A DNA stretch of 64,000 bases from Anaerolineae bacterium (GTDB taxonomy: Bacteria; Chloroflexota; Anaerolineae; Aggregatilineales; Phototrophicaceae). The position numbers were made by a program, and so were the translations under genes. Shown here piece after piece: positions 44,344 to 54,100 of this stretch. The notes below the pieces were generated by a model. That model searched no databases and was not told where the DNA came from. It worked only from the letters and a program-made list of their open reading frames with translations. The stretch's first letter is position 1. Every line of letters begins with the position of its first letter. Location: the NCBI GenBank assembly GCA_022824365.1, contig JAJEAA010000018.1, positions 469,858 to 533,857 on the forward strand, given 5' to 3'.

Positions 44344-45147
44344 GTGCCGCATCCCTGCGCGAACCTGATCAAACAACTCTTTCGTGAAGCGCAGGATGTC
44401 AAATCCGCCAGCGCCCGCCGCGAAACCAGCCTGACCTCGCTCAGCTACGAACCCGATATTGTCGTCGAAACCTGGATGAACAGCCGGCTATACGCCTACA
44501 TCATCGACCGGCCGCCCAAATCCCGCGCGCTCAAAGCCACCTTGAAACAGAATAGCAATGCGAGCATCGGCTCCCTTTTCCTCGTCAATCTGAAGCTCTT
44601 GCCTGAGGATGGCTACTGCGGCCGGCTGCAAGGCTGGCAGGACGATCTGCGCGCCCTGAATATCGGCGCCATCCAGGCCTACGAACTCAGCGGCGGAGAC
44701 CTGCGCCTGGCGCAAGTCAATCTGGACGAGACGACGCAGCGCAACCAATTCGTCGCCTGGCATACGCGGGACTTTCCTTTGGAGGCGGTGTCGGTGCGCC
44801 GGCGCGATTGCCAAACCAATATCCGCGGCCACTGGTATGTCGGCGATATCGCCTCGCCCAGGTTCAAGCGTCGCATCAGCGAAGAGCGCGCGCAGCAACG
44901 CTTTCACTATCATACGCGGCAATCCCAACCAGCCGATATGGAATCGGGGAAACAGATCAGCGCCGCCTACCTGGCGCTGGAGATTGAAGTTGGCGCCGGG
45001 CAGGAAGCGGTCAAAGAAGCCTTCCGCAAACTCGCGCGGCAATATCATCCCGATGTCAGCGAGCACGAAAAAGAAGAAGCCGAGCAGCGATTCAAAGAAG
45101 TGAAGTCGGCTTATGACCGCATAAGATCGCATCGCCGCTGGAGCTAA
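44344..45147 (+). CDS. J-domain protein with unknown N-terminal region
   Basis: 267 residues from GTG 44344 (the promoter just upstream excludes the earlier ATG at 44230). The last 65 residues are a DnaJ J-domain: AYLALEIEVGAGQEAVKEAF, then KLARQYHPDVSEHEKEEAEQ with the HPD motif that stimulates DnaK ATPase. No G/F region, zinc fingers or substrate domain of classic DnaJ is present. The first 190 residues contain an unidentified alpha/beta region (RLYAYIIDRPPKSRALKATL; VNLDETTQRNQFVAWHTRDF). It may direct DnaK to a specific client. Confidence 0.7.
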   Translation: MPHPCANLIKQLFREAQDVKSASARRETSLTSLSYEPDIVVETWMNSRLYAYIIDRPPKSRALKATLKQNSNASIGSLFLVNLKLLPEDGYCGRLQGWQDDLRALNIGAIQAYELSGGDLRLAQVNLDETTQRNQFVAWHTRDFPLEAVSVRRRDCQTNIRGHWYVGDIASPRFKRRISEERAQQRFHYHTRQSQPADMESGKQISAAYLALEIEVGAGQEAVKEAFRKLARQYHPDVSEHEKEEAEQRFKEVKSAYDRIRSHRRWS

Positions 45148-45165
45148 ATTCGCCGTAATAAGACG

Positions 45166-45190
45166 AAAAAATCAGCCGCGGGGCTGATTT
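45166..45190 (-). terminator. Terminator of the three-tRNA cluster
   Basis: Stem AAATCAGCC (45169-45177) with GGCTGATTT (45182-45190), loop GCGG; on the minus strand followed by T residues. It may also serve the plus-strand J-domain gene. Confidence 0.75.
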
Positions 45191-45195
45191 GGCAG

Positions 45196-45268
<73 letters not shown>

Positions 45269-45307
45269 ATCGCATAAACGCTAATTCATCTGCCAAGCGC
45301 GCTCATT

Positions 45308-45378
45308 AGCGGGTAACGGGATTCGAACCCGTACTGACACCTTGGAAGGGTGGAGTGCTACCGTTACACCATACCCGC
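45308..45378 (-). tRNA. tRNA-Gly(TCC)
   Basis: 71 nt. Acceptor GCGGGTA/TACCCGC, anticodon loop CTTCCAA (TCC), T-arm ACGGG-TTCGAAT-CCCGT. Discriminator T. Middle gene of a three-tRNA unit transcribed leftward. Confidence 0.95.
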
Positions 45379-45389
45379 GCTCTTCCCAG

Positions 45390-45463
45390 TCGGGGCGCCC
45401 GGATTCGAACCGGGGACCTCACGGACCCAAACCGTGCGCGCTACCGGGCTGCGCCACGCCCCG
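45390..45463 (-). tRNA. tRNA-Pro(TGG)
   Basis: 74 nt. Acceptor CGGGGCG/CGCCCCG, anticodon arm CACGG-TTTGGGT-CCGTG (anticodon TGG). First gene of the leftward tRNA cluster. Confidence 0.95.
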
Positions 45464-45554
45464 CGGTCCCTTGCATCTTACTTGCGCCTCGCGCCAAAGT
45501 AAAGGAATAATCTCCTCGGGCGCGCCTTCGCTGCCCCGCTGGAAACACGCGCCT

Positions 45555-46022
45555 TTATTCGTCGGCGCCAAATTGCGCCAGCCAATGGTCGGTATCGTCT
45601 TCGGAAGGCGTCGGTTTTTCCGGGCTGGCAACTCCCGATCCGGCCGCATCGCCTTGCCCCAACTGCCGCGCGAACTCAGCAGCCCCCAGGTGACGCATAT
45701 TCTGCCGCCGCGCAAAACCAACGATCTCCCGGTCGGATGACACCAGCGTCCAGTTTCTGGCATCGCGCGTTTGGCTTATGCGCCGCCTGATCAAAGAATC
45801 GGCGCTTGAGCGCTCGGAAGCGAATACAACCTGCACCGCGCTGGTGGAAAGTTTGGATGCGCCCGCCGGCAAACCGCGATCAAATATGACGATGCACTTC
45901 GCCTTCGCGCGCGTCGAAAATCCTCTCAGCTTGAGGACCAGCTTTGCCTCATCGTTCTCGTCAGCTAGGCTGATATCCGGCAGAGCCGCGATCAGGTTAT
46001 GGCCGTCGATCAGATATGGCAT
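45555..46022 (-). CDS. NYN-domain (YacP-like) RNase family protein
   Basis: 155 residues. MPYLIDGHNLIAALPDISLA opens the PIN-like NYN fold with its first acidic residue (Asp6), and CIVIFDRGLPAG and LVSSDREIVGFARR carry further acidic positions. Family members (YacP/Rae1) are ribosome-associated endoribonucleases. Start ATG at 46022; frame open upstream but without support. It lies 28 bp after the kinase-like gene on the same strand. Confidence 0.8.
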   Translation of the reverse strand: MPYLIDGHNLIAALPDISLADENDEAKLVLKLRGFSTRAKAKCIVIFDRGLPAGASKLSTSAVQVVFASERSSADSLIRRRISQTRDARNWTLVSSDREIVGFARRQNMRHLGAAEFARQLGQGDAAGSGVASPEKPTPSEDDTDHWLAQFGADE

Positions 46023-46050
46023 CGCAATTAATTTCTGACGCGCGGCAGAG

Positions 46051-47340
46051 TTAATCCGCCTTCGCCGCCATCCCGCGCGCCGGGACGGCCAGCGTGAAAA
46101 TGCTGCCCACGCCCAAGCGGCTTTGCGCCTGCATGTAGCCGCCGTGCGCCTCGCAGATCGCCTTGGCGACATAAAGCCCCTGGCCCAAACCGGCGGGCTT
46201 GCTTTGCCCCGCGTCCGCGCCGCGATAGAATCGCTCGAATACATGAGGCAGGTCAGCCGAACTGATGCCGGCGCCATCGTCGCTGACGCTGATGAGGAGG
46301 TAGCGTTTGGACTTGCGTGTCTCGACCCGTGCCGTCAGCGCCACATAGCCGCCTTCCGCATTGTAATCCGCGCCATTGCGAATGAGATGTCCCAAAGCCC
46401 ATTGCAGGCGCGATTCATCGCCGCGCAGCAGGACGCCGCTGAGGCCCCGCGTCATCACCAGCAAGTCAATGCCGCGGCGCTTCACATCCGGACCAATGCC
46501 ATTCACGACCGACCAAAGCATCGCTTCGGCAGCCAGCGGCTCGCGCTTGACATCAAAGGCGCCGGCGCTCATCTTGGCAATATCCAGCAACTCAAGCGCC
46601 AGTTGATCCAGGATATCCACATTTTGCAGCAGCTTCTCCAGCAGGCGCTGATTGACCGCGCTGTCTTCCGGCTGCCCGCTGAGCAACTCGCTGGCCAGCC
46701 TGATGACGCTGATCGGGCTCTCCATCTCCTCGGCGATATGCCGGGCGAAGCCGTCTTTCAGGCGCTCCGCCAGCGCGTCATATGTCACATCGCGCAGGAT
46801 GATGACCGTGCCGATGCGCCGCCGGCTCTCGTCGCCTATGGCCACAAGCTGCGCCCGGACGATGCGATGGTTCAGCGGGATTTCGTCGGATTCCCCCAAG
46901 GGCGTCAGTTCAGCCGGGATCTCCTCCACATCGCGATAGCGCTCGAAAAGCGTGCCAAGCTCGCTATCCCAAAAGGCGCGTTTGCCGCCGAGCATGGCTT
47001 CCGCCGCCCGGTTCATCATGGTCACCTTGCCGCCGGGATCTTGGGCGATGATGCCTTCTTCAAGGCTGCCCAACACCGCCTGCAGCCGTTCCATTTCACT
47101 GCCGCGCCGGCCGTGAGCGGCCTGCAATTGCGAAAAGCGCCGCTGCAAGTCAGCATGGCGCGAGGCTTCTCGCCCCGCCAACGCGCGCTGTTGACGCAGT
47201 TCTTCTTCCAACTGCCGCCGCCGGTTCAAACCGCGATACAGACGCCGGAACAGCGATTCGCTGGCGCTGCCGAAGCGATGCGCTGCGTTCAGCCCGGCGC
47301 TCGCCTCGTTGTTGGATACGCCCTGCATATCGTTCATCAT
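46051..47340 (-). CDS. PAS-containing histidine-kinase-like protein lacking the phospho-acceptor histidine
   Basis: 429 residues, soluble. A coiled-coil region (30-95), a PAS domain (about 85-185, GIIAQDPGGKVTMMNRAAEA), a dimerisation helix pair (190-250), and an ATPase domain with G1 SVSDDGAGISSADLPHVFER and G2 GLGQGLYVAKAICEAHGG. The H-box reads FARHIAEEMESPI: Glu204 replaces the His of SHELRTP. The N-box NGADYN keeps one Asn. It probably binds ATP and dimerises but cannot phosphorylate itself in the usual way. No response regulator is next to it. Confidence 0.8.
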   Translation of the reverse strand: MMNDMQGVSNNEASAGLNAAHRFGSASESLFRRLYRGLNRRRQLEEELRQQRALAGREASRHADLQRRFSQLQAAHGRRGSEMERLQAVLGSLEEGIIAQDPGGKVTMMNRAAEAMLGGKRAFWDSELGTLFERYRDVEEIPAELTPLGESDEIPLNHRIVRAQLVAIGDESRRRIGTVIILRDVTYDALAERLKDGFARHIAEEMESPISVIRLASELLSGQPEDSAVNQRLLEKLLQNVDILDQLALELLDIAKMSAGAFDVKREPLAAEAMLWSVVNGIGPDVKRRGIDLLVMTRGLSGVLLRGDESRLQWALGHLIRNGADYNAEGGYVALTARVETRKSKRYLLISVSDDGAGISSADLPHVFERFYRGADAGQSKPAGLGQGLYVAKAICEAHGGYMQAQSRLGVGSIFTLAVPARGMAAKAD

Positions 47341-47605
47341 CGTCCGCTACGCTCGCCTGCCGGTCATCCGCCGCCGATCCCCGCAGCAATTAAACCTGCT
47401 TTGCCGCGCCATTACCTAATTATATTCAAACTCGCCGCCCCCGCGAACGTCAGCGGGACAAGCGCTTTTTGAAGCGACTGTCCTGGCCGCTTCCTGACTG
47501 CGCCAATGATTTGCCGCAGCGATAGCCAAGCTGTCGTTAGGCTCCCTATAGTTACCCAATTCGCCCCCCAAACAGACGCAAAAAATCGGGTAAATTGAAC
47601 TGCTG

Positions 47606-47624
47606 TATACATACAGTATGTATA
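47606..47624. promoter_or_regulatory. Perfect 19-bp palindrome, operator-like
   Basis: TATACATAC-A-GTATGTATA: two perfect 9-bp arms around one base. Regulator-site-like. It lies 266 bp upstream of the kinase-like gene, which reads leftward. Confidence 0.45.
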
Positions 47625-47781
47625 TGTAGGTGGGGGTGGGGGGTATGGGGCGCGTTTCGGCATTTTGGGGTTTCGCGCGGGCTTTGGCGCCGATTTCAGG
47701 GGGAGCGATCGAGTGTCCATGCTGAAGAGCCTAGCATAGTTTTGACGGCAATGGGCGACTATATGGTCGCGCATTAACAGA

Positions 47782-47934
47782 AGTAGAACCAACAAAGTAA
47801 TGAGAAAAATATTGCAAGGTAAAGAGAATGGCAAAAACCGTAATCATTGTAGGGGCGACTCTGTGAGTCGCCCGCTTACAACATCCACTACATTTCATTT
47901 GTCGCATGACTTGCTTTGTCTTACTGAGATTGGC
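47782..47934 (+). repeat. Hairpin repeat family B, complete copy 1
   Basis: Left part AGTAGAACCAACAAAGTAAT to AAACCGTAATCATT, core GGGCGACT-CTGTG-AGTCGCCC, right part ACATCCACTACATTTCATTT to TCTTACTGAG. It is the uninterrupted ('empty site') version of the copy at 54358. Confidence 0.85.
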
Positions 47935-48018
47935 GAATGCGGTATTGGCGCAAAGCCCCGGCCCAGCGCGCCAAATTGTGCGGCTCTGGTTGTACCGGGG
48001 GCGTTTTGCTATATCGGC

Positions 48019-50009
48019 TCACGACTCGCGAATCGTTATCGCGCCAAGCTCGAGCATCTCCGGTACATAACCGGGGTTGTCTTTCCACTGGAAGCGATGG
48101 CCGCTGGTTCTGCTGTAGACGATCGCCATAAGGCGATAGAGGCCGGGCGGCACTTGGGATACATCAATCGAGAAGCGGCGTAATTCGCCTTCATGCACCA
48201 TATCAAGATCGACTTGCGCTTTTCTGTCCCAGTCTTCATTGATGATTTGGTAGCTGATGCGAAGCTCGGCGCTGTCAAAGGGCGGCTTGCTGGTCCAGCG
48301 GTCAATGAAACTCAAGGCGGTCTCGTCGAGGCGAGCGCCGAAGTAATCGAGGCTTATAGCTTCGTTGTCGTGACTGGCGACAAGGGCTGGCGGTTGGCAA
48401 TCGAGGGTATCCCATAGGAATAGCATGGAGACCGTGTCGCGGGCGGGCGTGGCGTCTTCGCAGAGGCGATAACCTGACGCGATAAAGAGATCGAGCACAG
48501 CGTTTTCTTCATCAGGTTTGATGAGAGAATCTTTGTATGCCAGCCGTTGGGCTGGTTCGATAAGAGCCGTCAAGCGCAAATGATTTTCCAGTTGAACGAA
48601 AATCCGAGGCGTGATTATGTCGAGATCGCGGTTGGTGAAATACCAGTCTGTCTGGGAATAGCCATTGAGGTAGCTATTATTCAGTAAGTGGGGGCGAGTG
48701 CGAAATAAGATGATGGGGGCGGCGATTGGATCATTGGCGGCTGCTCGGCTGACGGCGTGCCAAGCGACATACTGATAACGTTGCTGGCCGCCGGTATTAA
48801 AGCGCTCCCAGTCCATGTTCTGGTTCAGAACGATACCAGAAATGATTGCGCCCAATAGCGCCAGCAATCCGAGCGACCACTTAATTCGGTGAAGGACGGT
48901 AAGACCAGCGCTTACGCAGATGACAACCAGAGGCAATCCCGCCAATGTAGCGCGCATGAATCCGGCGGCCAATGTGTCCCAGATCAGAGGCACGGCGGCA
49001 AGCACAAGCGCAAAGAGGGCGCAAAGAATGGCAATGTATCGAGGGTTCCCCGCGCGACCAAAAGGCATGAGCAAGAGGCCGCCTACTGACAGGAAGGAGA
49101 GAGCGAGGTTGCCATTACTGGCGAGCAGCACCCAAGCGTAGAGCAAGCTGATAAATGATTCGGAGCCAGGTCCAAATAGTGTCAGTCCGTGGGGGATGCC
49201 GCGAGAGACAAGAATCGGGATATAAGGCGAAAAGAGCAGGAAAGCGATCAGGACGACGGCGCAGACTTTCAGCCAGCGTTTGTTTTTCGGGGTGACCAGG
49301 ACATGAAAGATTGCGATGGCAAGAAACAGGACTGCGCTAAAGATGTGGATGTTGGCCAGGGTATAGCAGGTCGCGCCGAGCGCTAGATAGTCGGCGGGCT
49401 TCGCGGCGCGTTTCTGATCGATGATTCTCAGGTAAAGCCAGAGGAGCAGGGCGCCGAGGCAGACGAAAAGGGTATACATTCGCGCATAGGCATAATAGTA
49501 GTTAAAGAAGGCGTTGCCAGCCATAAACGCCAGCGCGTAGAATCCGGCGATTGGCGCAACGAAGTCTCGCGCCAGGCGAGCCGTCAGCGCCAGCGCCAGC
49601 AAGCCAGCGAATATTGACAAGACACGCGCCATAGCTATGTGGTGGCCGACGATTCCGCCCCATTGGTTAAGAAGCAGGGTGTAGCCTGGAACGTGGGCGG
49701 GGCTGGTTATGGGTAGGCCGGCTAAGACATCGGCCGGGGTGAAGGGTCCACCGAGCGCCCAGCCAGCGCCTTGCATGGAGTAGAACTCGTCCGCACCGGG
49801 CGGGTAGCTGTCGATCTGGCGGATGCTGAGAACGGCAACGATAAGCAGGACCGGGATCGCCCAAAACCAGTGGTCGAGAATGGAGACGGCCGAAGCGCAT
49901 ATACCGCCCCCCCCCGAATGTATGTTCTAATTGAGAAGAGGCGCATGAAGGTGAATGAGTTCATGATTTGGCGGCTGCTGGTCATGTTCAAGATTCTGTT
50001 ATGCGACAT
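48019..50009 (-). CDS. Membrane glycosyltransferase of GT39/GT83-like type; 5' end out of frame at a G9 tract
   Basis: The main in-frame part (48019-49776, 585 residues) has about nine membrane helices and then a soluble tail. The frame stays open to about 49936 without an ATG, and its extra residues are clearly coding: WFWAIPVLLIVAVLSI (helix 1) then RQIDSYPPGADEFYSM with the acidic D-E motif of GT-C enzymes. The only ATG in reach with a promoter is at 50009 in another frame (MSHNRILNMTSS). The two frames join if the G run at 49907-49915 has 10 instead of 9 G. So it is phase-variable, an assembly error, or a decayed gene. It would transfer sugar from a lipid carrier to a surface target. Confidence 0.75.
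49907..49915 (-). repeat. Homopolymer G9 tract (minus strand)
   Basis: Nine consecutive C on the plus strand. It sits near the 5' end of the glycosyltransferase, where adding one G or losing two restores the frame. Confidence 0.9.
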
Positions 50010-50029
50010 TTCGAGATGATATGACTGCT

Positions 50030-50086
50030 ATGATACGAAATGTATCATTATATATCATTACATGATTGCACTGTAACTATGTTACA
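50030..50086 (-). promoter_or_regulatory. Promoter with two overlapping palindromes upstream of the glycosyltransferase
   Basis: On the minus strand TTACAG (50071-50076), an 18-bp spacer, TATAAT (50047-50052). ATGATAC-GAAAT-GTATCAT (50030-50048) covers the -10 edge and start site; TGTAAC-TAT-GTTACA (50072-50086) covers the -35. The region is AT-rich compared with the rest. Confidence 0.55.
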
Positions 50087-50355
50087 TGATTTAAGAGAAC
50101 AAGCAAGCGGGGAGAGGGTGAATTGCGTGGATAAGGTGGACATGCCGCTTCTTACCCCCCATCTCTCAGCCCCTTCCCCCAAAATGCGGAAGGGGATTTC
50201 ATCGTTTTGAAGTCCCTCCCTCTTATGGGACGACAACATCGCCATAGAGATGGCGATTGCGCCGCGAACCTCAGCCGACGCAGATTGCATGCGCCGACAG
50301 ATGGGCTATCATCGTAACTGTGTGACAGACCGAGACGAAACGCCAACGACAAGCG

Positions 50356-51096
50356 ATGCAGAGTATTGCCCCGACCCGCAACTTGAATCGGCGCTCGAGC
50401 GATCTACTTATCGCCGCGGCGCTGCTGTTCTTGCTTGGCGCCGCCCTGCTCGTCGCCGGCATCGCCCTGCATATTTTCGGCTTGGTGCCGCCCTTCAATC
50501 AGGGTTACCCCATCTACGACCTGACGCGCAAAGCGCTCCTGGTTATTGGCGGCGGCGTCGCTATTCTCGCCATGGCGCTGGCGCTGCGCTCGGTCACCTG
50601 GAAGACCGACAACAAGACCGCCTGGCTGCTCGGCGAAATGCTGGCGGAAGACCTCGATCACCAGTATGTTCTCATCCGCAACATCAGCAAGCGAAGCACC
50701 GGCTACCTGGATGCCGCGCTGGTCAGCAAGCACGGCGTGCTGGCGCTGCGGATAAGCCGGCGGAAAGGCGCATTCTTCAACGAAGGCGGGCACTGGCTGA
50801 AGCGCCGCCGCAAAGGCAAGTGGCGCCCCCTGCGCTGGAACCCGACGCGGGAGATAGTCGCCAAAGCCATAAAGCTGCGCGCGTACATAAAAGACTGCGA
50901 CATGCAGGAAATTCCCGTATACGCGGCTGTGGTATTCCTGCGGGACGCGCCTGAAGTTTCGCTCAAACTCCAGCAGCCGGCTGTCCCAGTGGTCCATGCC
51001 AGCCAGTTGGTCGCCAGCCTGCGCGACAGTTACTTCGCCGACGATCGGCTGTCGCCCGGCACGGTGCAAGCCCTGGTGAACATCCTCTATCATTAG
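50356..51096 (+). CDS. NERD-domain membrane protein
   Basis: 246 residues with two helices at the N-terminus (LLIAAALLFLLGAALLVAGI; ALLVIGGGVAILAMALAL) and a soluble NERD-like domain: GEMLAEDLDHQYVLIRNISK then GYLDAALVSKHGVLALRISR, the D..(x)..I/E strand pattern of the nuclease-related fold. Whether it cuts nucleic acid is unknown. It stands 9 bp upstream of the AddB-like gene on the same strand, so a link to DNA repair is possible. Confidence 0.7.
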   Translation: MQSIAPTRNLNRRSSDLLIAAALLFLLGAALLVAGIALHIFGLVPPFNQGYPIYDLTRKALLVIGGGVAILAMALALRSVTWKTDNKTAWLLGEMLAEDLDHQYVLIRNISKRSTGYLDAALVSKHGVLALRISRRKGAFFNEGGHWLKRRRKGKWRPLRWNPTREIVAKAIKLRAYIKDCDMQEIPVYAAVVFLRDAPEVSLKLQQPAVPVVHASQLVASLRDSYFADDRLSPGTVQALVNILYH

Positions 51097-51105
51097 GAGC
51101 CGACT

Positions 51106-54100
51106 TTGAGCGCGACCTTGCATCTGGCCCCCGTTGGGGTTGACAAAACCGGGCTGACGATTTCTTTGCTGCGCCAACTGACCGATGCCAGCCAGGACGG
51201 CTTTCCCTGCGTTTGGGTCTTGCTGGCGACCCGCCGACAAGAAATGCGCTTCCGGCAGCGTCTGCTCGAAGCCGATGATAATCCGCCCGCTTTCTTCAAC
51301 ATCGAATTCTTCAACTTCTACACGCTCAACGCGCGTCTGCTCAAGCTCGCGGGGACGCCCGTCCGCCGGCTCTCCCGCTTGATGCGGCACAAGATATTAC
51401 GATCTTTATTAGCGCAGATGCTGGCCGAGGGACAACTGAGCGTCTTCCATCGCATCGCGGAGACGCGCGGCTTCGTGACGGTTTTGACCGAGTTGATAGA
51501 CGAACTCAAGCAGAACAAGATCGATGTCGCTGACTTCGCCAAAGCAGCGCGGAGCGCCAAGGACGAGGAAATCGCCGCCATCTATCGGCGCTACCAGGAG
51601 GCGCTCAGGCAGAGCGGCCTGGCCGATGTCGAGGGCGAGGGCTGGCTGGCGCTGGCGACATTGAGCAAGCGCCCGGCGATCGCCGCGAACATCGACATGC
51701 TGCTCGTTGACGGCTACGACCAGTTTACGCCGGTGCAATCCCAACTGCTGGCGGAGCTGTCGCGCAGCGTCAAGCAGGCGCATATCACTTTGACAGCCCC
51801 GCCGGAGGCGGAAATCCCGCTGACGCCTGGCCGCAGCGCGCTGGCGCGGCAAAGTCTGCGAACTGCCTTCGATGCCGCCGGCCTCAACCTGGAATTGAAC
51901 CGGGCTGACGAAGCTCTCGTCGCAGTCCACGACGCGCTGCATCGCCTGGGAAAATCTGTCTTTCGGGATTCCCCCGCCGGGAGCGGCAACGGCGCGATCA
52001 AGCTGATTGAAATGCCGGACCCGGCCGAAGAGGCGCGGGCGGTCATGCGCGCGGTCAAAGGCCTGCTCCTGGAGGGCGCCCCGGCCAATAGCATCCTGAT
52101 CGCGCTGCGCGATTGGGAACGCTACGCCAGCTATTTTGAATGGGGACGGGCGGAATACAACTTGCCGCTCCTGCTCCACTACCAACGCAGCTACGGCAGC
52201 GCGCCCGTCATCGCCTCCATCATCGATCTGCTGGAGCTCGCCCCGCGCTTCCGCCGCCGCGACCTACTGGATGTCTTGCGCTCGCCCTATTTCGATGTCG
52301 ACCTGGACAGCGGGCTGATTGATCTGCTCGATCGCCTCAGCCTTGAGCGCCGGTTCCTCGGCGGGGGCTTGGACGACTGGTCCGCTCTCGTTCAACTGGC
52401 GCGGCAGCATATCAGCAGCGGCAAGGACGACGAGACCGTGACTGCGGTCACTGCCGAGCAAGCGGAGACGCTTTCCGTCGCGCTGTCCCGTTTTATCGCC
52501 GCGATTACGCCGCCGGAGCGCGCTGATGTCTCCCAATATGTCGGCATGATTGCGGCGCTGCTCGGTTCCGACCCGGTTGAGCCGCCGGAGGACAATAGCG
52601 GCGCGTATTCGCTGAACATCATCTCTAATGCTTGGGAGCGCGAGCGAGCCAATCGCGACATCGTCGCCCGCGATATTGACGCGCTCAAGGGCTTGAAGAA
52701 GATCCTGCGCGATATGCTTGTCAGCGAAGACGTCTTGCAGTCGATGATGGGCGCGAGCGGGCAGATAACCTGGCGTCAGTTCTGGTCCGATCTCAAACAG
52801 GCTTTGCAAACCGGCGCTGACGATTCCATCAATCAGCCGCGGCGGGATCAGGTCTTGGTGACGACAGCGGCGGAAGCGCGGGGTTTGCCACAAGACCACG
52901 TCTTCATCCTCGGCTTGGCCGAAGGGGTCTTCCCGGCGGAAGCGGCCGAAGATCCCCTCTACCTCGATTCCGAACGCGTACAGTTGAAAGAGCGCGGCAT
53001 TCCGCTGGGGACGCGCGCCGAGCGCATTGACGACCGCGGCCTCTTCTACGAACTGATCAGGCTGCCCCGCCGGACCTTGACCTTGTCGCGCCCGACCTAT
53101 CAAGCGGGCCGCCTATGGATCGAGAGTTACCTTTGGCGAGCGGTCCGGGCGGTTTTCCCCGACGCGCCAATTGAGAGCCGTCCAATAGGCGCGGTCATAG
53201 AGCCGCGGACGGCCGCCAATAGCTCCGAGTTGATGCTCGCGGTCGCCGATCAACTTGGGCGGCAAGACGCCGAGGAAGCGGAACTGGCGCTCGGCGCGCG
53301 GAACTGGCTGCGGGGTCAGCCCATGCTTGCTAAATCTTGGCGTCGGATAGAGTCCCATCGCAAGGTGGAAATGCGGCGCTTGTCGAATGCGCCCTTCGAT
53401 CAGTACAGCGGAATATTGTCGCAGTCAGCGCTGCTTGACGAGCTAGCCCGCCGGCTTGGCGACGACCGAATTTGGAGCGCCACGCAACTGAACGACTTTG
53501 GCCACTGCCCTTTCCGCTTTTTCGCCAAGAGAATGCTGGGGCTCTCCCAAGCGCTGGAACCGGAGTTGGGCGCTGACCCAGCCCAGCTAGGCGCGCTCAA
53601 CCACAGAATCCTGGAAGAGACCTACCGCAAACTCCGTTCCCGCCAGCTCGAGATCCGCGAAGACAATAAGGACCGGGCTCTCGCCATACTCGTCGCCGCG
53701 GCCGAAGACATCTTGCCCCGCGCGCCCGAACTCTTGAAGTTCAGAGAGACCTCTACTTGGACGGAGGAAAGCAGGTTCTTGTTGAAGCGGCTGGAAGCGC
53801 TGATTAAGCTGGATTTCTCTCCTGATAGCCCGCTCAATCTAGGCGAAACCCGCTCTGTTTATCGCCAGGAAGAATTTGTCGACGAAGTGAAAATAAGATT
53901 GGGAGAAGGCATTGCTCCCCTGCGCGCGACCGCCCTGATCGACCGTATCGACAATGTTGACGGCAAGCTCGTCGTGGTCGATTACAAAACGGGCAGCAGA
54001 CCAATACCGCGGAGCGAAATAGAAATCGGCCGTGACTTTCAGATGGTCATTTACATTCTCGCGTTGATGAGCCGTTTTGAAGAATTTGGCGCTGATGAGA

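Larger units (their letters stand above)
47341..48018. other. 678-bp intergenic region with palindrome and a repeat
   Basis: No convincing gene. A perfect 19-bp palindrome TATACATACAGTATGTATA lies at 47606-47624, followed by a G-rich stretch, and a family B repeat occupies 47782-47934. The minus-strand ORF across this area is built from the repeat and has no family features. Confidence 0.6.

Noticed and set aside
47412..47834. A 140-residue minus-strand ORF between the kinase-like gene and the glycosyltransferase
   Set aside because: It begins inside a repeat, has no recognisable domain and crosses the palindrome and G-rich stretch.
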